Positions 47,410 to 54,991 of a DNA stretch of 64,000 nucleotides are shown here, piece by piece (the stretch's first letter is position 1; every line of letters starts with the position of its first letter). A model generated the notes under the pieces. It was not told where the DNA came from. It made no database searches and saw only the letters and a list, made by a program, of their open reading frames with translations. The translations under genes and the position numbers were made by a program. The stretch is from Piscinibacter sp. HJYY11 (GTDB lineage: Bacteria; Pseudomonadota; Gammaproteobacteria; Burkholderiales; Burkholderiaceae_C): assembly GCF_016735515.1 (NCBI RefSeq), contig NZ_JAERQZ010000001.1, positions 496,001 through 560,000 of the forward strand, in the 5' to 3' direction.

Positions 47410-50223
47410 ATGAAGTCGTTTCTTTTCCGCGCCACCGCCGTGTCGGCGATGGTCGTGCTGCTGGCGGCCCTGCCGGCGCACGCCGGCAGCCCGGTGGGCA
47501 AGGCATCGCCCACGGCCGCACCACCGGTCGTGCGCCTCGGCGTCGCGGCACCCGCGCCCGCCACGCCGCGCAGCGAGGCGCTGCGGCAGAAGTCGCAGCA
47601 GCTGCTCGTCAAGTTCCGCGAGGGCGTGACGGTGCCGCAGATGCAGTCGCTGATGACGGGCTTCAGCGCCACGCGCCTCGATGGCTTCTACCAGCCGCGC
47701 CGCCTGCAGGCACTGGCGGCGCGCATGCAATCGTGGCGCGTGGTCTCCTTCGCGCCCGGCACCAATGTCTCGAGCGTCTACCAGGGCCTGTTGCGCCGCA
47801 GCGAGGTGGAGACGGTGGCGCCGAACGCCATCCTGCGCGTGCAGGCCACGCCCAACGACCTCGACTCCCGCCTCTGGGGCCTGCACAACACCGGCCAGAC
47901 CGGCGGCCGTGCCGACGCGGACATCGACGCCCCCGAGGCCTGGAACACCATCACGCAGGCGAGCAACGTCACCGTCGCGGTGATCGACACCGGCGTCGAC
48001 TACCGCCACCCCGACCTGGCCGCCAACATGTGGACGAACCCCGGCGAGATCCCCGGCAACGGCATAGACGACGACGGCAACGGCTACATCGACGATGTCC
48101 ACGGGTACGACTTCGCCAACAACGACGGCGACCCGATGGACGACAACAGCCACGGCACGCACGTGGCCGGCACCATTGGCGCGGTGGGCAACAACAGCCT
48201 GGGCGTGGTGGGCGTGGCCTGGCGCACGAAGATCATGGCGCTCAAGTTCATCGGTGCCGACGGCTACGGCCTCACGGCGGATGCCATCAACGCCATCCTC
48301 TACGCGGCCGACATGGGCGCCAAGGTGTCGAACAACAGCTGGGGCGGCCTCGCGTGGGACCGTGGCGGCGTGCTGTATTCCAAGCCGCTGCAGGACGCCA
48401 TCCAGACCGCGGCCGACGCGGGCATGCTCTTCGTGGCCGCGGCCGGCAATGACGGCACCTTCACCGACGAGCACTCCACCGCGGTGCCTGCCGGCCTGCC
48501 GGTGGCCAACATCATCAGCGTGGCCGCGACCGACCACCAGGACGCGCTGGCCTGGTTCTCCAACCACGGCGCGGTGGAGGTCGACATCGCCGCGCCCGGC
48601 GTGAGCATCCTCTCCACCGTGCCCAATGGCGGCTACGACAGCTTCCAGGGCACCTCGATGGCATCGCCCCACGTGGCGGGCGCTGCGGCACTGCTCTTTG
48701 CGCAGAACCCCGGCATCACCTACCACGAGGTGAAGGCCATCCTGATGAACCGTGCCGACGTGGTGCCCGGCACCGCCACCAAGGTGGTGAGCGGCGGGCG
48801 GCTCAACCTCAACAAGGCCGTGCGCTTCAGGAGCGGGGCCGACTGCCAGGCCACCAGCGCCACGCCGGCCGCGCACATCACGGCGGGGCGGGCCTATGCC
48901 TGCGGCCTGAGCAACCTCTACGCCTGTGCCGTGGGCTCCAACCAGCAGATCGGCTCGCGCAGCAGCTACACGCCGGTCTCGCTGGTGCGCTCGCGCGACA
49001 ACGCCTACGCCACGGGCGTGTGCAAGGCGGGCGACATGCCGCCGCGCATCACGCTCAGCGGCGACACCGAGAAGTACCTGCTCGTCGGCACGGCCTACAC
49101 GGCCCCGTCGGCCACGGCGCAAGATCGCGAGGACGGCGTGCTCACGAGCAAGATCCGCGTCACCGGCAACGTGAACACCGCCACGCCCGGCCACTACGTG
49201 CTGCAGTACGACGTGAGCGACTCGGCCGGCAACCTGGCCGTGCCCGAGAAGCGCCTCATCCACGTGGTGGCCGAAGACCGCCCGCCCATCGTCGACCTGA
49301 TCGGCCCGCATTGCCGCATGCCGCTCATCTGCATCCCGATGTACATCGCGCAGAACTCGACCTTCGTCGAGCCCGGCTACTTCGCCTACGACGAGCTCGA
49401 TGGCGACCTGACCGGCAGCGTGACCCGTGCCGGCACCGTGCTCACCAACACCTCGCAGATCGGCCGCTACCAGGTGCTCTACGACGTGGTCGACACCCGC
49501 GGCCAGCACAACGCGGCGCGCGACAGCGTCTACCGCGACGTCTTCGTGCTGCACCCGCAGCTGCCGCGCATCTTCGTCGACAAGCCCACGGTGCGCATCG
49601 CCCGCGGCTACTGCTGCTTCTCGCCCGACGCCTTCGCGGTCGACCTGCGGGATGGCGGTCTCATCAACATGGAGACGACGGGCAGCGTCAACGCCGAGGT
49701 GGCCGGGACCTATGTGCTCAACTTCCGCGCCGTCGACAGCGACGGCAACGTGGCCACCGCCTCGCAGACGGTGTACGTGATCAACGACGTGACGGCACCC
49801 ACGATCACGCTCAACGGCGCCACCACCATCACCGTGCAGCGCGGCCAGCCCTTCAACGACCCGTGGGCCAACGCGACCGACGACCTCGACCCCTGGCCGA
49901 GCGTCAACAGCTCGGGCAGCGTCGATACCACCGTGCTCGGCACCTACACGCTGCAGTACTGGGCGACCGACGCCACCGGCAACCGCTCCAACAACGTGTC
50001 GCGCACCGTGCGCGTGGTCGAATCGTGCACGCAGACCTCGGCCACCGTGGCACAGCACATCACGGCGGCGCGCGCCGTGGCCTGCGGCACGAGCAACCTG
50101 TACGGCTGCGCCATCGGCTCGAACGACAACCTGGGCTCGCGCTACGGCACCACCGCCGTGATCGTGCGCGAGCAGCCGGCGGGTTCGAACTACTTCTACC
50201 GTGGGGCCTGCCCGGCACAGTGA
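47410..50223 (+). CDS. secreted S8 subtilisin-like protease with Ig-like and PHB-depolymerase-type C-terminal modules
   Basis: This 937-residue exported protease has a signal peptide (to PAHAG), a propeptide (LLVKFREGV onward) and the S8 catalytic domain with D193 (VIDTGVD), H248 (SHGTHVAG) and S416 (GTSMASPHVAG). After it come a ~60-residue Cys-bounded module (~477-538), four Ig-like DUF5011-type repeats (~543-870) and a second Cys-bounded module (~872-936). The two terminal modules share C..T....H.TAGRA....GSN...G with the C-terminal domain of phaZ. GGGAG precedes the ATG. It may digest or bind surface-attached protein, perhaps on PHB granules. That link is inference. Confidence 0.93.
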   Translation: MKSFLFRATAVSAMVVLLAALPAHAGSPVGKASPTAAPPVVRLGVAAPAPATPRSEALRQKSQQLLVKFREGVTVPQMQSLMTGFSATRLDGFYQPRRLQALAARMQSWRVVSFAPGTNVSSVYQGLLRRSEVETVAPNAILRVQATPNDLDSRLWGLHNTGQTGGRADADIDAPEAWNTITQASNVTVAVIDTGVDYRHPDLAANMWTNPGEIPGNGIDDDGNGYIDDVHGYDFANNDGDPMDDNSHGTHVAGTIGAVGNNSLGVVGVAWRTKIMALKFIGADGYGLTADAINAILYAADMGAKVSNNSWGGLAWDRGGVLYSKPLQDAIQTAADAGMLFVAAAGNDGTFTDEHSTAVPAGLPVANIISVAATDHQDALAWFSNHGAVEVDIAAPGVSILSTVPNGGYDSFQGTSMASPHVAGAAALLFAQNPGITYHEVKAILMNRADVVPGTATKVVSGGRLNLNKAVRFRSGADCQATSATPAAHITAGRAYACGLSNLYACAVGSNQQIGSRSSYTPVSLVRSRDNAYATGVCKAGDMPPRITLSGDTEKYLLVGTAYTAPSATAQDREDGVLTSKIRVTGNVNTATPGHYVLQYDVSDSAGNLAVPEKRLIHVVAEDRPPIVDLIGPHCRMPLICIPMYIAQNSTFVEPGYFAYDELDGDLTGSVTRAGTVLTNTSQIGRYQVLYDVVDTRGQHNAARDSVYRDVFVLHPQLPRIFVDKPTVRIARGYCCFSPDAFAVDLRDGGLINMETTGSVNAEVAGTYVLNFRAVDSDGNVATASQTVYVINDVTAPTITLNGATTITVQRGQPFNDPWANATDDLDPWPSVNSSGSVDTTVLGTYTLQYWATDATGNRSNNVSRTVRVVESCTQTSATVAQHITAARAVACGTSNLYGCAIGSNDNLGSRYGTTAVIVREQPAGSNYFYRGACPAQ

Positions 50224-50248
50224 GCGATGCGCCACGGGCCACGGTCCG

Positions 50249-50282
50249 TGCAACTTTCCTCGCTCCTGCGAGGAACGTTGCA
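50249..50282 (+). terminator. large stem-loop after the subtilase gene
   Basis: A 15-bp stem (50249-50263 with 50268-50282, one mismatch) closes a TCCT loop 25 nt after the stop. A GC-rich symmetrical segment follows. There is no T-run, so it may protect the mRNA 3' end or act with Rho rather than as a classical intrinsic terminator. Confidence 0.5.
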
Positions 50283-50333
50283 GGGCCGAGGCCCGCGGGC
50301 CCTGCTCGGTGGGCGAGGGATCGTCATGCGGGC

Positions 50334-50347
50334 CAGACGTTTGTCTG
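50334..50347. promoter_or_regulatory. putative upstream activator site of the second sigma-54 promoter
   Basis: CAGAC-GTTT-GTCTG is a perfect dyad 142 bp upstream of the -24 element at 50476. It shares CAGACGTT with the site at 39679. A further imperfect dyad with TTGTCCGA and TCGACACAA lies at 50375-50396. These are candidate sites for the activator encoded at 45581. Confidence 0.45.
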
Positions 50348-50475
50348 CCGGTCGAACAGGGTGATCCCTCGCGCTTGTCCGAACATTTCGACACAAATGG
50401 GCGCGCGCGGCTCCAGGTGAACGGGCGCTCTCCACAAAGCGTGGCGTAAGTCGGAGTTCAGGCACTTCGCGTGGC

Positions 50476-50491
50476 TGGTCAGCGAATTGCG
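50476..50491 (+). promoter_or_regulatory. sigma-54 (-24/-12) promoter
   Basis: TGGTCA-GCGAA-TTGC has GG (50477-50478) and GC (50489-50490) exactly 10 bp apart and the TTGC -12 box. It is 68-82 bp before the ATG of the LIV binder at 50558. The -24 box is less perfect than that at 39814. Confidence 0.72.
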
Positions 50492-50557
50492 ATATGGGAT
50501 GGCCGGCGGCCCAAGCGGCCAACGGCGCGAACCGCGACACATTCGTTGGAGACAGCC

Positions 50558-51772
50558 ATGCACCCTCTCACCCTCACCGCACTTCGTGGAGCCGCGCTCC
50601 TCGTCTCGTTGGCATTGCCCGCCGCAGCGCCTGCGAAGGAAACGCCGCCGCCGCGGCAGGAGGTCCGCATCGCGCATATCTACAGCAAGACCGGCCCGCT
50701 CGAGGCCTATGGCAAGCAGACCGCGACCGGCTTCACCATGGGCCTCGAATACGCCACCGGCGGCACCATGACGGTCGCGGGCCGCACGCTCGTGGTCAAC
50801 GAGTACGACGACGAAGGCAAGCCCGATCGCGGCAAGATGCTGCTGGAGACGGCCTACACCGAAAGCCGGGCCGACCTGGCGGTGGGCCCCACCTCGTCGG
50901 GCGTGGCGCTCGCGATGCTGCCGGTCGCCGCCCAGCACAAGAAGGTGCTGATCGTCGAGCCCGCGGTGGCCGATGCGATCACCGGCGAGAAGTGGAACCG
51001 CTATGTCTTCCGCACCGGGCGCAACAGCTCGCAGGACGCCATCTCCAACGCGGTGGCGCTCGACCAGGCCGGCGTGCATGTGGCCACGCTCGCGCAGGAC
51101 TCGGCCTTTGGCCGCGACGGCATCCGCGCCTTCAAGGACGCGCTCAAGCACGGCAAGGTGGTGCACGAGGAATACATGCCGGCGGGCTCGACCGACTTCG
51201 CTGCGGCGCGCACTCGCCTCATCGACAGCCTCAAGGGCAAGCCCGGCCGCAAGGTGATCTGGGTGCTGTGGGCCGGCGCCGGCTCGCCTTTCAACATCGC
51301 CGACGAGGCGCTCAAGGCCACCGGCATCGAGATGGCCACCGGCGGCAACACGCTGCCGGCGATGGTGCAGTTCAACCGCCTGCCCGGCATGCAGGGCGCG
51401 GCGTACTACTACTTCGGCTTCCCGCGCGGCAACGCCAACATGTGGCTCGTGTCGCAGCACTTCATGCGCTACAACGAGCCGCCGGACATGTTCACCGCGG
51501 GTGGTTTCTCGGCCGCCATGGCGATCGTCACCGCGCTGAAGAAGAGTGCCGGCGTGGCCGAGGGCGACAAGCTCGTCGACATCATGGAAGGCATGAGCTT
51601 CGACACGCCCAAGGGCATGATGACCTTCCGCCGCGACGACCACCAGGCCATCCAGCCGATGTACCACTTCCGCGTGTCGGCCGGGGCGATGGCAGGGCGG
51701 ATCCCCGACCTGCGCCTGGTGCGGGAGATCGCGCCGGAGGAGATCCCGGTGCCGGTGCGCAACAAGCGCTGA
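50558..51772 (+). CDS. LIV-type ABC transporter substrate-binding protein, sigma-54 driven paralogue
   Basis: This 404-residue periplasmic binder has a signal peptide (to PAAAPAKE). It is strongly similar to the binder at 39892 over its whole length: RIAHIYSKTGPLEAYGKQ, GLEYATGGTMTVAG, FRTGRNSSQDAI, and the C-terminal GMSFDTPKG followed by MMTFRRDDHQA. GGAGA precedes the ATG. It stands alone in its transcript and has its own sigma-54-type promoter. Two co-regulated binders could give a shared permease different affinities or ligands. Confidence 0.93.
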   Translation: MHPLTLTALRGAALLVSLALPAAAPAKETPPPRQEVRIAHIYSKTGPLEAYGKQTATGFTMGLEYATGGTMTVAGRTLVVNEYDDEGKPDRGKMLLETAYTESRADLAVGPTSSGVALAMLPVAAQHKKVLIVEPAVADAITGEKWNRYVFRTGRNSSQDAISNAVALDQAGVHVATLAQDSAFGRDGIRAFKDALKHGKVVHEEYMPAGSTDFAAARTRLIDSLKGKPGRKVIWVLWAGAGSPFNIADEALKATGIEMATGGNTLPAMVQFNRLPGMQGAAYYYFGFPRGNANMWLVSQHFMRYNEPPDMFTAGGFSAAMAIVTALKKSAGVAEGDKLVDIMEGMSFDTPKGMMTFRRDDHQAIQPMYHFRVSAGAMAGRIPDLRLVREIAPEEIPVPVRNKR

Positions 51773-51775
51773 GGG

Positions 51776-52171
51776 CTAGTCGCCGAGCCAGGGTTGGACA
51801 AAGGCGAACCAGGCGCCGACAGCGTAGACGCACAGGCTGAAGACGAACACCCGCCGCGAGGTGCGGCGGGTGCTCAGGCAGGCGTCTCGCAGCCGCGGGT
51901 CGGTCGGGCAGGGCGCTGTGCGGTTGCGCCACTGCAGCCAGCCGCTGCCGGCCATGGCGAGACCCGCGAGCACGAAGAGCTCGACCTTGTGTTCGCTCAG
52001 CCACACGACCTGCGGAAACACCGATACCAGCGACGAGAGCGCGGCGCCGGCGCCGAGCGTGACCAGCAGCGCCGGCAGCGCACAGCACACGAGCGTGCTG
52101 GAGCTCGCAAAGAGCCCCAGCACCGATGTCCACCAGCCGGCGCGCGATTCGGCGATGCCGTCGGCGCTCAT
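51776..52171 (-). CDS. MerT-like membrane protein with CC motif
   Basis: This 131-residue protein has about three predicted helices. The first carries the paired Cys STLVCCALPALLV, similar in layout to mercuric transport proteins. A Trp/His-containing loop (VVWLSEHKVELF) follows. The gene overlaps the HMA-protein gene upstream by 4 nt, as in merT-merP pairs but in reverse order. Membrane metal transport is the best guess, with Cu or Hg as candidates; I am not certain of the family. Confidence 0.65.
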   Translation of the reverse strand: MSADGIAESRAGWWTSVLGLFASSSTLVCCALPALLVTLGAGAALSSLVSVFPQVVWLSEHKVELFVLAGLAMAGSGWLQWRNRTAPCPTDPRLRDACLSTRRTSRRVFVFSLCVYAVGAWFAFVQPWLGD

Positions 52172-52497
52172 TTCTTCGCCTTGGTCCCGGCCTTGATGTC
52201 GGCCACCGATTGCTCCACCGTTTCGAGCTTGGTCACGTCGTAGCCTGCATCGGTGATCTCGGCGGTGATGACCTTCGGGTCGAGCGTCTGGCCTTCCTTG
52301 GCTTCGACGGCGACGATCTTCTTCTTGAGGTCGACGTACACCGCCTGCGTGGCAGGCAGCTTGGACAGGCGCTTCTCGATGCCCTGCGCGCAGAAGGCGC
52401 AGACCATGCCGTTGACGGTGGCCTTGACCGTGGTGGCGGCGAACGACGCGCTGCCGGTGGCGGCGAGGGCGAGGGCGATGAGGAGTTGCTTGGTCAT
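52168..52497 (-). CDS. periplasmic HMA-domain metal-binding protein
   Basis: This is a 109-residue exported protein with a signal peptide (to SFAA) and a single HMA domain. The metal motif is GMVCAFCAQGIEKRL (CAFC). A Lys-rich C-terminal tail extends past the domain. AAGGAA precedes the ATG. It resembles MerP in location and size, but the CAFC motif differs from the MerP CSAC type. It is co-translated with the MerT-like gene and likely passes metal to it. Confidence 0.85.
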   Translation of the reverse strand: MTKQLLIALALAATGSASFAATTVKATVNGMVCAFCAQGIEKRLSKLPATQAVYVDLKKKIVAVEAKEGQTLDPKVITAEITDAGYDVTKLETVEQSVADIKAGTKAKK

Positions 52498-52507
52498 GAT
52501 GTTTCCT

Positions 52508-53146
52508 TCAGAACGTGTACATGAAATTCGCGCGAGCCTGCTTGTCGGTGTTGACGCCGAGCTCGACGAAATAACGGTTGTGGATGAGGCGCAGCATGGG
52601 CGTGACTTCGATCTTCTCCGAGAGGCCGCGCATGCGCCGCGCTTCGACGACGAGCCAGGGCTGCACCTCGTCGTAGTCGACCTCGTAGAACGAGAACCCG
52701 GCGCGCACCGAGCCGAAGTCGTGGTTCAGGCCCTCGGCCCGGTACAGGCGCGCGGTGCCGGCGAGGTAGAGGCGGGTCGTCTCGTAGTCGAGTTGCAGCC
52801 CGGGCGCCCAGGCGAAGCGGGTGCCGGAGAAGTCGTTGCCGCGGATGGCCCCGGCGCCGGCGAAGAGCCACACATTGGCCTGCGCATGCTCCAGGTTCCA
52901 GCGCTTGGCGAGCCGGGTGTAGGTGGCTTCGGCCAGGGTGCGGGAACGGGTCTCGTCGTCCGAGCGCATGTAGAGGCCACCGATGCCGATGGCGTCACGT
53001 GCGGTCAGCGCGTGGTTGACCCACGACTCGCGCCAGTTGGGGCTGAAGTCGGCCATCAGCATGGTGCTGTCCTTGAAGCCCATGGGCGCGGCCACGGCGC
53101 CTGCCGTGGTCAAGGCGGCGGCCAGCGCGATCGAGAGCCGCTTCAT
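52508..53146 (-). CDS. exported beta-rich, probable outer-membrane protein
   Basis: This 212-residue protein has a signal peptide (to AVAAP) and then alternating hydrophobic/polar strands rich in Tyr, Trp and Arg. It ends in Phe (ANFMYTF), typical of outer-membrane beta-barrels. I do not recognise the family. Segments include FSPNWRESWVNHALTARDAI and ELGVNTDKQARANFMYTF. The start overlaps the stop of the CusF-like gene (ATGA). Position inside a metal operon suggests a role in copper or soft-metal export or tolerance. Confidence 0.75.
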   Translation of the reverse strand: MKRLSIALAAALTTAGAVAAPMGFKDSTMLMADFSPNWRESWVNHALTARDAIGIGGLYMRSDDETRSRTLAEATYTRLAKRWNLEHAQANVWLFAGAGAIRGNDFSGTRFAWAPGLQLDYETTRLYLAGTARLYRAEGLNHDFGSVRAGFSFYEVDYDEVQPWLVVEARRMRGLSEKIEVTPMLRLIHNRYFVELGVNTDKQARANFMYTF

Positions 53147-53430
53147 CGCTTGACCTCCTCGATCTCCTGGATCACCAGCTCGTCGTCCTTCTCGGCGACG
53201 TGGAAGCGCACCTTGTCGCCCACCTTGAGCGGCGCGAGCAGGGCGGCGTCGCGCACCCTGAAGGGCATGGTCATCGCGGCCATCTTGATGCTCTTGATGG
53301 GCGCGTGCTTCAGCGTGATCTTGCTGCGGGCGGGGTCGAGCTTGACGACCTCGGCGGCCACCCATTCGGGGTTGGCCCAGGCAGGGGCGGCGCACAGCAG
53401 CGCTGCGGCCAGGAATAGCTTGTTGTTCAT
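53143..53430 (-). CDS. CusF-like periplasmic copper-binding protein
   Basis: This is a 95-residue exported protein with a signal peptide (to AWAN, ~20) and a small beta-barrel of the CusF type. The Met/His/Trp-rich metal site is KHAPIKSIKMAAMTMPFRV. CusF-like proteins hold Cu(I) or Ag(I) in the periplasm and pass it to efflux pumps. No CusCBA pump is adjacent. It is translationally coupled to the downstream beta-barrel gene. Confidence 0.9.
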   Translation of the reverse strand: MNNKLFLAAALLCAAPAWANPEWVAAEVVKLDPARSKITLKHAPIKSIKMAAMTMPFRVRDAALLAPLKVGDKVRFHVAEKDDELVIQEIEEVKR

Positions 53431-53514
53431 CGGGATCTCCAGCAGCGGCTCGGGGGCGAGCCACGGTTCAGGTCACCGCAGTCAAGAACTGCGGACGGAC
53501 TTCGGGCCTGGAGA

Positions 53515-53886
53515 TCAGGAAATGGGCGGCTTGACCGCCGGTGCGAGCGATGCGCTCATGAAGGCGACCCGCGGCATCAGGGGCTGCTCGTGCACCGCGA
53601 AGCTCACCGCTTCGAGGCTGCCACTGGCCAGCTTGGCAAGCGGGATGCAGAGCTGGCAGGAGGAGCAGCTCTCCACGCCACCGGTGGGGGCAGGGGTGCT
53701 GTCGCTGCTGTCGTGAGCGCTCGTCTCGGGCGCCTGGGCGCCGGTGTGCATCGGGCAGTCGGCCGGCATCCCCGCCATGGCATGCGCGGCAACGCCGGCC
53801 GTCGCCATCTGCAAGCTCATGAGGTCTCCCGCCCACCCGCGCAAGGGGAGCAACACGACCATCAGGAGGACCAGCCAGCGACGCAT
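53515..53886 (-). CDS. exported Met/His/Cys-rich small protein
   Basis: This 123-residue protein has a signal peptide (to RGWAGD). A Met/His-rich stretch (MAGMPADCPMHTG) and a C-x2-C-x2-C motif (CSSCQLCIPL) are good soft-metal ligands. I do not recognise a family, although it recalls small DUF2946-type proteins of copper loci. It heads a same-strand run with CusF-like, beta-barrel, HMA and MerT-like genes, separated from the next by 84 nt. No clear ribosome site was seen. Confidence 0.7.
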   Translation of the reverse strand: MRRWLVLLMVVLLPLRGWAGDLMSLQMATAGVAAHAMAGMPADCPMHTGAQAPETSAHDSSDSTPAPTGGVESCSSCQLCIPLAKLASGSLEAVSFAVHEQPLMPRVAFMSASLAPAVKPPIS

Positions 53887-54106
53887 GCCGCGATGCTACT
53901 GCAGCCACGAAGGGCTCGCCGGATGCGCCGTCAATCCCGGGTTCCGCGGTGACAACGTTTTCAGGCACTCCGTAAACTGCGGCACGGACGCGGGGCCGAT
54001 GAAGCCCCGCGATTTCACTCACCCGAGGGAAGCAGTCACGGAGGGAGGGGCCGCACGCGTGCGGCATGCCTGGTGGCGCGCCGGCCTTTTGTTCGACATC
54101 GCCACC

Positions 54107-54946
54107 ATGAAGAAGTACTCCGTCCTGTCCCTTTCCCTGAGCGTCGCCATGCTTGCCACCGGCTGTGGCGGCGGCTCGTCCGCCCCGGCTCCCGCGCCGG
54201 CCGCCGGCACGCAGCAACTCGGCTGCACCGACTTCGCCACCGTGGAGGTGGCGGGCCTCGGGCGCCTGACCAACAACACCTGGAACAAGGCCGCCGCTGG
54301 CAGCTTCGCGTCGACGCAATGCCTGCAGAGCCGGCCCAACGGTGCCGGAACGCAATACGGCTGGTCGTGGAACTGGCCGGCGAACGGCACGACGGTGTAT
54401 GCGTACCCCGAAGTCATCGTGGGCTGGAAACCCTGGGACGGCGGCACCAGCAACCACGCGCAACTGCCGGCACGCATCAACGCCCTGCAGCGCTTCGACT
54501 GGCAGTACGACCTGAGCGTCTCCACCACCGGCAGCTACAACGTCGCCACCTCGCTGTGGATCACCCGCACCGGCGCCACGCCGACCGGCACCAACCCGCA
54601 GGACATCGCCAACGAAATGATGATCTGGACGGCCGGCAGCGGCTTCCCGCCTGCCGGCGCGTACGTCGGCACGGTCAACATCGGCGGCCGGGACTTCGAG
54701 GTCTGGTACCAGCAGAACTGGGGCGACATCTCGGGTGCCAACCCCAACCAGTGGAGCTACCTGGCCTACCGCGCGACCGTCAGTACCTTCGCCACCACGC
54801 TCGACATCAAGGCCATCCTCGACGACGCGGTGTCGCGTGGCTATGTGAACCCGGCGCACTACGTCTCGAACATCGAGCTCGGCAACGAGGTGATGTCGGG
54901 CTCGGGGCAGACCTGGATCAACGCCCTCTCGGTCACCATCCAGTGA
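54107..54946 (+). CDS. GH12 family endoglucanase/xyloglucanase lipoprotein
   Basis: This 279-residue protein has a lipoprotein signal (VAMLATGC, Cys ~20) and a short Ala/Pro linker. The GH12 motifs are the Trp-rich first half (YGWSWNWPANGTTVYAYPEV) and the nucleophile region NEMMIW with E170. The probable acid/base is E261 in ELGNEVMSG. It cuts beta-1,4-glucan or xyloglucan, so this organism may also use plant polymers. No ribosome site precedes the ATG; the lipoprotein signal decides the start. It is divergent from the metal operon. Confidence 0.9.
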   Translation: MKKYSVLSLSLSVAMLATGCGGGSSAPAPAPAAGTQQLGCTDFATVEVAGLGRLTNNTWNKAAAGSFASTQCLQSRPNGAGTQYGWSWNWPANGTTVYAYPEVIVGWKPWDGGTSNHAQLPARINALQRFDWQYDLSVSTTGSYNVATSLWITRTGATPTGTNPQDIANEMMIWTAGSGFPPAGAYVGTVNIGGRDFEVWYQQNWGDISGANPNQWSYLAYRATVSTFATTLDIKAILDDAVSRGYVNPAHYVSNIELGNEVMSGSGQTWINALSVTIQ

Positions 54947-54991
54947 GCCGTGATTGAATCTCCTCCTCGACCTACTCCCCCGAGCCATTCC

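Noticed and set aside
47389..50394. 1001-codon open frame antisense to the subtilase
   Set aside because: Composition is Val/His/Arg/Gly biased with no motif or ribosome site. It is a shadow of a gene with an intact catalytic triad.
53744..54106. Upstream extension of the GH12 reading frame
   Set aside because: It would overlap the opposite-strand metal gene and place 121 residues before a clear lipoprotein signal.
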